Shown in pieces: positions 1-5,254 of a DNA stretch of 5,254 nt. The notes under the pieces were generated by a model. That model had not been told where the DNA came from and did no database searches. It worked only from the letters and a program-made list of their open reading frames with translations. The stretch is from Coriobacteriia bacterium. GTDB taxonomy: Bacteria > Actinomycetota > Coriobacteriia > Coriobacteriales > UBA8131. Each line of letters begins with the position of its first letter. Positions within the stretch are counted from its first letter, which is position 1. The DNA lies in contig WRFC01000070.1 of the NCBI GenBank assembly GCA_009779015.1, positions 1 through 5,254 on the forward strand. Reading direction: 5' to 3'. A program made the position numbers and the translations under genes.

Positions 1-1196
1 TTGGCTACGCCGCCGACCTTGGCCTTGATGCCCTGGTCGAGGCGCATGACGCCGAAGAGGTACGGCGCGCAGTGCAGGCCGGGGCGCGCATCGTCGGGGT
101 CAACAATCGCGACCTGCGGAGCTTTGCAGTCGACCTTGAGACCTCGCTGCGGCTGCGCGGGCTGGTGCCGGCCGGGACGCTCTTTGTCTCGGAGAGCGGG
201 GTCACTAGCGCTTGCGACATCGCCCGCTTAAGCGAGGCCAAGGTCGATGCCGTCTTGATTGGCGAGGCCATGATGCGGGCGGGCGATAAACGCGCCTTTC
301 TGGACGACCTGCGCGGCGGGTCGGCTGCGGGCGGGCGGCGGGTCGGCGGGCGCGGCGGGCAGCGCGGTGCGGACATGATGGCCGATCGTGTGGGCGGGGC
401 TGCAAAGCGGCGCGAGGGCGCGATGGCCGATCGTGTGGACGGGGCTGCGGAGCAAAGCGAGGGCGCGGTGTCTGGCGCGGCTCGGCTCGGTGCGGCGGAG
501 CCCGGTGCGAGGAGTGGCCCCGGGCTTGGCGAGACGCTTGGGCCTTCTCCCCGTATAAAAATCTGTGGATTGCGGCGGCCAGAGGATGTTGCGGCTGTTA
601 ATCTGGCCTTGCCGGACTTTGTCGGCTTTGTCTTTGCGCCGAGTCGGCGGCACGTTTCTTTTGCTCAGGCGGCCGGACTGGCGCGGCGGCTGGACCGGCG
701 CATTAAGGCGGTCGGCGTCTTTGTTGATGCGCCGCTGGCGGACTGCCTGCGGGCGGTGGCGGAGGGCACGGTCGAGATGGTGCAGCTGCATGGGTCGGAG
801 GATGCGGCCTATATTGCCGAGCTGAAGGCGGCGGCCGAGGTGGAGGTGATCAAGGCCATCGGGGTCGGGATTGATGCCGAGGGCGGGCTGCGGTTTTCGC
901 AAGAGGTCCCGGCCAATGCCGACTACCTGCTGTTTGACGCCCCCAAGGCCGGCAGCGGGCGCAGTTTTTCGTGGCAGCCAGATGTCATGGCGCAGCTTTG
1001 CCAGCAGCGGGCAGAGTTTATTTTGGCGGGCGGCATCACGGTGGACAACCTTGATGCGGCGCTGGCGCTGGCACCCTGGTGCGTTGATGTGAGCAGTGGC
1101 GCCGAGCGGGACGGGTGCAAAGACGCCGGCTTGATACGCGAGCTGACCGCGCGCACCCACGCCTGGCGGGTGACGGAAGAAAGGGATGACCGATGA
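1..1196 (+). CDS. trpCF: Bifunctional indole-3-glycerol phosphate synthase / phosphoribosylanthranilate isomerase (TrpC-TrpF fusion), 5' partial
   Basis: The frame is open from base 3 with no stop before TGA at 1194-1196, giving 397 visible residues; the start and N-terminal half of TrpC are outside the window. Residues 1-104 (bases 3 to about 315) are the C-terminal half of the TrpC barrel, with the active-site Glu in LVEAHD (residue 13), the Asn in GVNNRDL and the Ser in VSESG. A Gly/Ala/Arg-rich linker of about 79 residues follows (bases about 316-551). TrpF runs from base 552 to the end: KICGL carries the catalytic Cys (residue 188), FDAPKAGSG the catalytic Asp (residue 312), and LAGGIT and VDVSSGAE are the usual phosphate-binding strands. 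TrpF isomerises phosphoribosylanthranilate and TrpC closes the indole ring, both in the cytoplasm. The stop overlaps the trpB start as ATGA. Family assignment is secure. That the two domains are one polypeptide follows from the unbroken frame; whether a separate TrpF is also made is unknown. Confidence 0.95.
   Translation, partial: GYAADLGLDALVEAHDAEEVRRAVQAGARIVGVNNRDLRSFAVDLETSLRLRGLVPAGTLFVSESGVTSACDIARLSEAKVDAVLIGEAMMRAGDKRAFLDDLRGGSAAGGRRVGGRGGQRGADMMADRVGGAAKRREGAMADRVDGAAEQSEGAVSGAARLGAAEPGARSGPGLGETLGPSPRIKICGLRRPEDVAAVNLALPDFVGFVFAPSRRHVSFAQAAGLARRLDRRIKAVGVFVDAPLADCLRAVAEGTVEMVQLHGSEDAAYIAELKAAAEVEVIKAIGVGIDAEGGLRFSQEVPANADYLLFDAPKAGSGRSFSWQPDVMAQLCQQRAEFILAGGITVDNLDAALALAPWCVDVSSGAERDGCKDAGLIRELTARTHAWRVTEERDDR
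378..467 (+). repeat. Two-copy 45-bp tandem repeat in the TrpC-TrpF linker
   Basis: Unit 1 is 378-422 and unit 2 is 423-467. By hand alignment 39 of 45 bases match, without gaps. Both units begin ATGGCCGATCGTGTGG and end GAGGGCGCG. The length is a multiple of three, so the frame is kept; the units encode MADRVGGAAKRREGA and MADRVDGAAEQSEGA, with 11 of 15 residues identical. No third unit is recognisable: sequence after 467 starts GTGTCTGGCGCG and diverges. The repeat lies wholly in the low-complexity linker, outside both catalytic domains, and most likely arose by tandem duplication. Confidence 0.9.
1180..1186 (+). promoter_or_regulatory. Ribosome binding site for trpB
   Basis: AAAGGGA lies six bases before ATG 1193, inside the last codons of trpCF. 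It is a moderate Shine-Dalgarno match (AAAGG core). It supports the ATG at 1193, whose product begins MKEGRFGEYGGQYVPETL as TrpB proteins usually do. Because it sits inside trpCF and the genes share ATGA, coupled translation is likely. Confidence 0.6.
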
Positions 1197-2377
1197 AAGA
1201 AGGCCGGTTTGGCGAATATGGCGGGCAGTATGTGCCCGAGACGCTGATGGGCGAGCTGATTGAGCTGGAGGCCGCCTATTACCACTACCGCGACGACCCG
1301 CAGTTTCAGGCCGAGTTGACGGCGCTCTTAAACGATTACGCCGGGCGGCCGTCGCGGCTCTATTTTGCCCAGAAGCTGACTCGGGCGCTGGGCGGGGCCA
1401 AGGTCTACCTGAAGCGCGAGGACCTCAACCACACCGGGTCGCACAAGATCAACAATGTTCTGGGGCAGGCGCTCTTGGCCAAGCGGCGGGGCAAGAGGCG
1501 GATCATCGCCGAGACCGGCGCCGGGCAGCATGGTGTGGCCATTGCCACGGCCTGTGCCCTCTTTGACCTGGAGTGCGAGGTCTTTATGGGTGCCGAGGAC
1601 ACGCGCCGGCAGGCCTTGAACGTCTACCGCATGGAGCTGCTGGGAGCCAAAGTGACCTCTGTTACGACCGGCACAAAGACGCTCAAAGACGCCGTCAACG
1701 AGGCCATGCGGGACTGGGCGAGCCGCCCTCTAGACACGCACTATGCCCTGGGCTCGGTCATGGGGCCGCATCCCTTTCCAACCATGGTGCGCGACTTTCA
1801 GGCGGTCATCAGCGCCGAGGCGCGCGCCCAGGTGTTAGAGGCCGAGGGGCAGCTGCCAGCGGCCGTGATCGCCTGTGTGGGCGGTGGCAGCAACGCCGCC
1901 GGTGCCTTTGAGCACTTCATCGACGACCCGGGCGTGCGCCTGATCGGCTGCGAGGCCGCCGGACGGGGCATCGCCACGGGCCAGCATGCCGCGACGATCG
2001 CCACTGGCGAGCTGGGCGTCTTTCATGGCATGAAGTCGCTTTTCTGCCAGACCAGCGATGGCCAGATCGCCCCGGTCTACTCGATCAGTGCCGGCCTCGA
2101 TTACCCGGGCATCGGCCCCGAGCACGCTTTTCTCTACCAGACGGGCCGCGCCGAGTACTACCCCGTGACCGACGAGCAGGCCGTGCGTGCCTTTGAGGTG
2201 TTGGCGCAGACCGAAGGCATCATCCCGGCCATCGAGAGCGCCCATGCCGTGGCCTTTGCCCTAGAACTGGCGCCGTCTTTGTCCCCGACTAGTAACATCA
2301 TTGTCTGTTTAAGCGGGCGCGGGGATAAGGACGTGGCCTCGATCGCCCGCTACCGAGGAGTTGGTATCGATGAATGA
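1193..2377 (+). CDS. trpB: Tryptophan synthase beta subunit
   Basis: The 394-residue protein is full length for the canonical TrpB1 class. With pyridoxal phosphate it condenses L-serine and indole, channelled from TrpA, into tryptophan in the cytoplasmic alpha2-beta2 complex. Visible landmarks are FGEYGGQYVPETL (residues 6-18), the PLP-binding Lys85 in HTGSHKINN, the catalytic Glu107 in AETGAGQHG, the phosphate-binding GGGSNA loop (230-235), ISAGLDYPGIGPEHA with Asp303 (298-312), and SGRGDKD (374-380), whose Ser faces the PLP ring nitrogen in known structures. All expected key residues are present. The start ATG overlaps the trpCF stop by four bases and the stop overlaps trpA by eight, so it sits in the middle of a compact operon. 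The stretch GVFHGMKSLFCQTSDGQIAP resembles the clostridial/coriobacterial form, not the LVQGIEY-type wording of enterobacteria; that comparison is from memory. Confidence 0.98.
   Translation: MKEGRFGEYGGQYVPETLMGELIELEAAYYHYRDDPQFQAELTALLNDYAGRPSRLYFAQKLTRALGGAKVYLKREDLNHTGSHKINNVLGQALLAKRRGKRRIIAETGAGQHGVAIATACALFDLECEVFMGAEDTRRQALNVYRMELLGAKVTSVTTGTKTLKDAVNEAMRDWASRPLDTHYALGSVMGPHPFPTMVRDFQAVISAEARAQVLEAEGQLPAAVIACVGGGSNAAGAFEHFIDDPGVRLIGCEAAGRGIATGQHAATIATGELGVFHGMKSLFCQTSDGQIAPVYSISAGLDYPGIGPEHAFLYQTGRAEYYPVTDEQAVRAFEVLAQTEGIIPAIESAHAVAFALELAPSLSPTSNIIVCLSGRGDKDVASIARYRGVGIDE
2355..2360 (+). promoter_or_regulatory. Ribosome binding site deciding the trpA start
   Basis: GAGGAG is a strong Shine-Dalgarno element within the last codons of trpB. 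It lies nine bases before ATG 2370, a normal distance, and abuts the alternative in-frame TTG at 2361 with no spacing at all. It therefore selects ATG 2370 as the trpA start. Confidence 0.8.
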
Positions 2378-3203
2378 GGATTATCAGGCGTTGTCGGGCG
2401 AGGGGGCTGGTGCGGGGCTTACCGGCGCAGAGCGGATCGCCCAGGCCTTTGCCCGGGGGCCGGCCTTTATCGGCTTTCTGACCGGGGGCGACCCGACGCT
2501 CGAAGACAGCTTTGACTATCTTTGCGCCCTCGTCGCAGGCGGCGCCGATATCATCGAGATCGGCATTCCCTTCTCCGACCCGATTGCCGAAGGCCCGGTC
2601 ATCCAGGCCGCCAACCTGCGCGCGCTGGCGAACGGGACGACGCTCGACCGGCTTTTTCAGCTGGCCGCGCGGCTGCGCTGCCAGACCGACACCCCGATCA
2701 TCATGATGGGCTACCTCAACCCGGTCTTTCACTACGGCTACCAACGCTTTGCCGAGGCCTGTCGCCAAGCCGGGGTGGACGGCCTGATTCTGGCCGACCT
2801 GCCGTTTGAAGAGCGCGCCGAGCTGGGCGTTTACACCCAGGCCAACGGCATCGCCCTGATCTCGCTGATCGCCCCGACATCGGCCGAGCAGCGTGTTACA
2901 AGCATCGCCCGCGAGGCCGAGGGCTTCATTTACCTGGTCTCTTCGCTGGGGGTGACGGGCATGCGCTCAGAGATCAGCACCGACCTGCCCGCGCTGGTCA
3001 GGCTGATCCGCTCGGTCAGCAGCGTGCCCGTGGCCGTCGGCTTTGGCATCCACTCGCCCGAGCAGGCCAGGCAGATGAGCCAGTTCGCCGACGGGGTGAT
3101 CGTCGGTAGCGCCCTTGTCCAAAAGGTCGCCGATGACCCCGGGCAAGCCGCCGCCAACATCCGCTCTTATGTCCAAGGGATGAAGGCCGCCCTCCGACAA
3201 TAA
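2370..3203 (+). CDS. trpA: Tryptophan synthase alpha subunit
   Basis: The 277-residue TIM-barrel protein cleaves indole-3-glycerol phosphate to indole and glyceraldehyde-3-phosphate and passes indole to TrpB. ATG 2370 is chosen because GAGGAG lies nine bases upstream. Landmarks are FIGFLTGGDP (33-42), IIEIGIPFSDP (61-71) with catalytic Glu63 (Glu49 in Salmonella), GYLNPVFHYG (114-123), the LADLPFEE loop (141-148), the active-site loop SSLGVTGMRS (191-200), and the phosphate-binding motifs GFGIHSPEQ (224-232) and VGSALV (245-250). The second catalytic acid, Asp60 in Salmonella (LADGP), is Glu74 here (IAEGP); I recall the same Glu in many clostridial-type TrpA proteins, so the enzyme is probably active. 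A tail of about 20 residues (NEDYQALSGEGAGAGLTG region) precedes the usual start near ERIAQAF. It is the last trp gene, overlaps trpB by eight bases, and is followed by a terminator-like hairpin. Confidence 0.97.
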   Translation: MNEDYQALSGEGAGAGLTGAERIAQAFARGPAFIGFLTGGDPTLEDSFDYLCALVAGGADIIEIGIPFSDPIAEGPVIQAANLRALANGTTLDRLFQLAARLRCQTDTPIIMMGYLNPVFHYGYQRFAEACRQAGVDGLILADLPFEERAELGVYTQANGIALISLIAPTSAEQRVTSIAREAEGFIYLVSSLGVTGMRSEISTDLPALVRLIRSVSSVPVAVGFGIHSPEQARQMSQFADGVIVGSALVQKVADDPGQAAANIRSYVQGMKAALRQ

Positions 3204-3230
3204 GGCCGCCATTCAGGGCCTCTCAAGACC

Positions 3231-3268
3231 AGGCCGGCCTCTGAGCTGAGACCGGCCTTTGGGGTTTT
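3231..3268 (+). terminator. Likely Rho-independent terminator of the trp operon
   Basis: AGGCCGG (3231-3237) pairs perfectly with CCGGCCT (3252-3258). After one C/A mismatch, CTC (3239-3241) pairs with GAG (3248-3250), closing a six-base loop. TTT (3258-3260) and TTTT (3265-3268) follow, interrupted by GGGG, so the T-tract is imperfect. It starts 27 bases after the trpA stop. On the opposite strand the hairpin is not followed by a T-run, so it should act mainly on the + strand. Confidence 0.7.
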
Positions 3269-3269
3269 A

Positions 3270-3308
3270 TCAATAGAAGATCAGGCTGCTGCGCCTTGGC
3301 CGCAAGCC
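3270..3308 (-). terminator. Weak candidate terminator for the PASTA kinase gene
   Basis: Read on the - strand, GGCT-TGCG (3308-3301) can pair with CGCA (3293-3290) and AGCC (3287-3284), with a two-base bulge and a seven-base loop. The following sequence TGATCTTCTATTGAT (3283-3269) is T-rich but not a clean run. The hairpin begins 11 bases past the kinase stop. The helix is short and bulged, so this is a tentative call; termination could instead be Rho-dependent. Confidence 0.3.
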
Positions 3309-3318
3309 CTCGCCCGCC

Positions 3319-5254
3319 TCAGCTGGTCGGGGTAGTCGTCGTCGTATTGTCTGTGGTGTTATCGGGCGGGTTTGTCACGGGCTCAGTGCCGATGTAGATG
3401 GTCACCGTGGTCTTTGGCGGCACCGACTGCCCGACCGCCGGATCGGTCTTCATGACCTTGCCGACTTCTGAGGCCTTGGTCGTCTCTACGTACTCGATGC
3501 CTTCATCCATGACCAGGCCGATATTGCTGAGTGCTGTGCGGGCGTCGTCTGGCGACAGACCGATGATCGTCTTGGGCACGACGACAGGAGCGGGGCCGCT
3601 AGAGAGCGCCAAGGTCACGGTCTGGCCCTTGGTCACAGACGTGCCAGAGGCCGGGTCCTGCGTGGCCACCAGTCCTTCGGCGATGGTGTCGCTAGGCGTG
3701 TCTGACCCGTATTTGACGATCAGCCCGGCATCATTCAAGATACGCTCGGCATCGGTCTTGCTCGTGCCGACCACCCAGGGCATAGTGGTCGTGGCCTTGC
3801 CGGTCGAGACGTAGTACGAGACCGTCGTGCCCAGGTTGGCTGTGGTATTGGCGGCCGGGTCTTGTTGGCAGACCCGTCCTGCGTCAACCGTGTCGCTGGC
3901 CACCTCACCGGCTTTGGTGGCTTTGAAACCGGCATTGCCCAGGGCGCTTTCGGCATCGGCCGGGGTCTTGTTTGTGAGGTCGGGGACTGTGCCGGTGGTC
4001 GGTGCGGCCGGCGGCTCTGGGCCATCAGAGACCACGAAGTCGACATAGTTAAGCGTGGTTGAGTCGACCAGCGAGCCGGCGCGCGGGTTAGACGAGATGA
4101 CCATACCCTCTTGGATAGAGTCGCTGTAGCTGTGTGTGACCACGCCGACATTGAGATTGGCCGCCGTGATTGTGTCACGGGCCTCTTGCTCGGTCGATCC
4201 GACGATATTAGGTATCGAGATCTGTTCTGGCGCGGGCGCGGGCTTGTTCAAAGTCCAGATCACAAAGACCGCAAAGGCCACGACCAACACGCCGGCGATG
4301 ATGCCGAGGACCAAGGGGACGCGGCTTTTCTTGGGTTTCTGGGGCTCGTTATGCTTGTTCAAAGGCGCATAGCCCGAATAATTGATCGTCGAGGCCGTGG
4401 CTGTCGGAGGCATCACCGAGGTCTGTGCCAGCCCGTCTTTGGGCAGCGGCTCAAGCACGGGGAGCTGATGGGCACCGGCCGGCCGGCCGGTGCCTGCCCC
4501 GCCCGGCACCCCTGTTGCCGCCGCAGCCGCTGGCGCGGCTGCCCCGATCACGCGGGTCGCGGCCGTAGGGTCGGCGATGCCGGTGTTCACCGGGCGGCCG
4601 GCCAGGTAGTTGTTCAAGGCCATGCGCATCGAGTCGGCCGTCACATAACGGTCCTCGGGGCGCTTGGCCATGGCTTTGAGGATGATCTCTTCGAGCTGAG
4701 GGTCGATATCGGGGTTGATCGCCGAGGGCGGCAGGGGCAGCTCGTTGACCTGTTTGAGCGCCACGCTGACTGCGTCGTCGCCTTCAAAGGGAACCCGTCC
4801 GGTGACGGTCTCATAAAGCACGACGCCCAGTGAATAGAGGTCAGAAGCGGGGGTCAGGGGCTTGCCCTGGGCCTGCTCGGGCGAGACGTAATAGGCCGTC
4901 CCCAGCACGCTGCCGGTCTGTGTCATGGTCGTGCCTTTGGCGCGGGCGATGCCAAAGTCCATGACCTTGGCGTTGCCGTCCGGCTGGATCATGATGTTGT
5001 GGGGCTTGATGTCGCGGTGGATGATGTCGTATCCGTGGGCGACCGAGAGCGCCGAGCAGACCTGCGAGCCGATCTCGGCGGCTTTGCGCTGGTTTAAAAA
5101 GCCGCGCTCTTTGATGGCGGTCTTTAAGTCAGTGCCGCGCAGCAGTTCCATGACGATGTAATAGGTCGAGCCTTCGTCCTCGCGGCCCCAGTCGTAGATG
5201 TTCACGATATAAGGGCTCTGGAGGTTGGCGGCGGCCTGCGCCTCTTGCTTGAAA
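3319..5254 (-). CDS. pknB: PASTA-domain serine/threonine protein kinase (PknB/PrkC/Stk family), 5' partial
   Basis: The frame is open from base 5253 (first complete codon, residue 1) to TGA at 3321-3319: 644 residues, with the glycine-rich loop and ATP-binding Lys beyond the edge. It opens with FKQEAQAAANLQSPYIV, giving the helix-C Glu at residue 4. Then come HRDIKPHN (catalytic Asp81), DFG (99-101), an activation loop TTMTQTGSVLGTAYY with Thr111 and Thr113 at the usual autophosphorylation positions, SPE (124-126) and SDLYSLG. Residues about 225-305 form an Ala/Gly/Pro-rich linker ending in basic KPKKSR; 312-335 is one membrane helix. Four extracellular PASTA domains follow (about 345-411, 421-485, 488-552, 556-622), then a Thr-rich tail. 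Such kinases sense muropeptides or lipid II and regulate cell-wall synthesis and division. The gene converges on trpA with no evident functional tie. Codon phase and domains are intact; the exact in vivo role is inferred from the family. Confidence 0.96.
   Translation of the reverse strand, partial: FKQEAQAAANLQSPYIVNIYDWGREDEGSTYYIVMELLRGTDLKTAIKERGFLNQRKAAEIGSQVCSALSVAHGYDIIHRDIKPHNIMIQPDGNAKVMDFGIARAKGTTMTQTGSVLGTAYYVSPEQAQGKPLTPASDLYSLGVVLYETVTGRVPFEGDDAVSVALKQVNELPLPPSAINPDIDPQLEEIILKAMAKRPEDRYVTADSMRMALNNYLAGRPVNTGIADPTAATRVIGAAAPAAAAATGVPGGAGTGRPAGAHQLPVLEPLPKDGLAQTSVMPPTATASTINYSGYAPLNKHNEPQKPKKSRVPLVLGIIAGVLVVAFAVFVIWTLNKPAPAPEQISIPNIVGSTEQEARDTITAANLNVGVVTHSYSDSIQEGMVISSNPRAGSLVDSTTLNYVDFVVSDGPEPPAAPTTGTVPDLTNKTPADAESALGNAGFKATKAGEVASDTVDAGRVCQQDPAANTTANLGTTVSYYVSTGKATTTMPWVVGTSKTDAERILNDAGLIVKYGSDTPSDTIAEGLVATQDPASGTSVTKGQTVTLALSSGPAPVVVPKTIIGLSPDDARTALSNIGLVMDEGIEYVETTKASEVGKVMKTDPAVGQSVPPKTTVTIYIGTEPVTNPPDNTTDNTTTTTPTS
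4471..4494. repeat. Perfect 24-bp palindrome inside the kinase gene
   Basis: The left half GGCACCGGCCGG is followed directly by its exact reverse complement CCGGCCGGTGCC. On the - strand it fills eight whole codons encoding GTGRPAGA (residues 254-261), in the flexible cytoplasmic linker between the kinase domain and the membrane helix. A very GC-rich mRNA or single-strand hairpin could form. It may simply reflect Gly/Ala/Pro/Arg codons in GC-rich DNA. Confidence 0.85.

Noticed and set aside
72..74. GTG at 72 as the start of the TrpC-TrpF gene
   Set aside because: The same frame is open upstream to base 3 and encodes conserved TrpC sequence, including the active-site Glu in LVEAHD, so the gene begins before the window.
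228..1160. Long open frame (310 codons) on the - strand opposite trpCF
   Set aside because: It lies wholly antisense to a confident gene. Its product is Arg/Pro/Gly/His-rich with no family motif, as expected for GC-rich shadow frames.
2361..2363. TTG at 2361 as the trpA start
   Set aside because: It abuts the GAGGAG element with no spacing. ATG 2370 has a nine-base spacing and a better start codon.
3231..3258. The strong intergenic hairpin as a bidirectional terminator
   Set aside because: On the - strand the sequence after the hairpin (GGTCTTGAGAGG) has no T-run, so only + strand activity is supported.
4111..4833. 240-codon open frame on the + strand opposite the kinase gene
   Set aside because: It is antisense to clear kinase, membrane and PASTA coding sequence. 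The product is Arg/Gly/His/Cys-rich with no recognisable domain.
5203..5205. GTG at 5205 as the start of the kinase
   Set aside because: The frame continues to 5253 and encodes FKQEAQAAANLQSPYI, the helix-C region of the kinase N-lobe. The true start is past the right edge.
1..5254. A previously undescribed defence, mobile or RNA system
   Set aside because: All long frames are accounted for by TrpCF, TrpB, TrpA and a PASTA kinase. I saw no transposase, integrase, direct-repeat array, tRNA or rRNA, or structured leader. The trp operon promoter and any attenuator would lie upstream of the window.

Overview
The window is chromosomal DNA from a high-GC bacterium, most likely an actinobacterium. 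It carries a PASTA-domain serine/threonine kinase of the PknB type. The TrpA and TrpB wording (FIGFLTGGDP, PFSDPIAEGPVIQ, GVFHGMKSLFCQ) recalls Clostridia and the anaerobic Coriobacteriia rather than Streptomyces or mycobacteria, and TTT is used freely for Phe despite the high GC. Coriobacteriia is my best guess, from memory of family sequences only.

Bases 1-3203 (+ strand) are the 3' half of a tryptophan biosynthesis operon in the order trpC-trpF (fused), trpB, trpA. The junctions overlap by 4 and 8 bases, so the genes are tightly coupled in translation. TrpCF converts phosphoribosylanthranilate to indole-3-glycerol phosphate. TrpA cleaves that to indole, and TrpB condenses indole with serine to give tryptophan. 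The 5' end of trpC and any trpE/G/D genes and operon promoter lie outside the window. The unusual part is a roughly 79-residue Gly/Ala/Arg-rich linker between the TrpC and TrpF domains, which contains a 45-bp tandem duplication.

Bases 3204-3318 are a short intergenic region between convergent genes. It holds a hairpin that probably ends the trp transcript and a weaker candidate hairpin for the opposite strand.

Bases 3319-5254 (- strand) are a PASTA kinase gene that runs off the right edge. Missing are the start, the glycine-rich loop and the ATP-binding lysine. Present are the rest of the kinase domain, an Ala/Gly/Pro-rich juxtamembrane linker (whose DNA contains a perfect 24-bp palindrome), one membrane helix, four PASTA domains and a Thr-rich tail. 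It has no obvious functional link to the trp genes.

I found no mobile element, CRISPR array, RNA gene or clearly undescribed system. The points worth a second look are the duplicated linker in TrpCF, a Glu in place of the usual catalytic Asp in TrpA, and the palindrome in the kinase gene.
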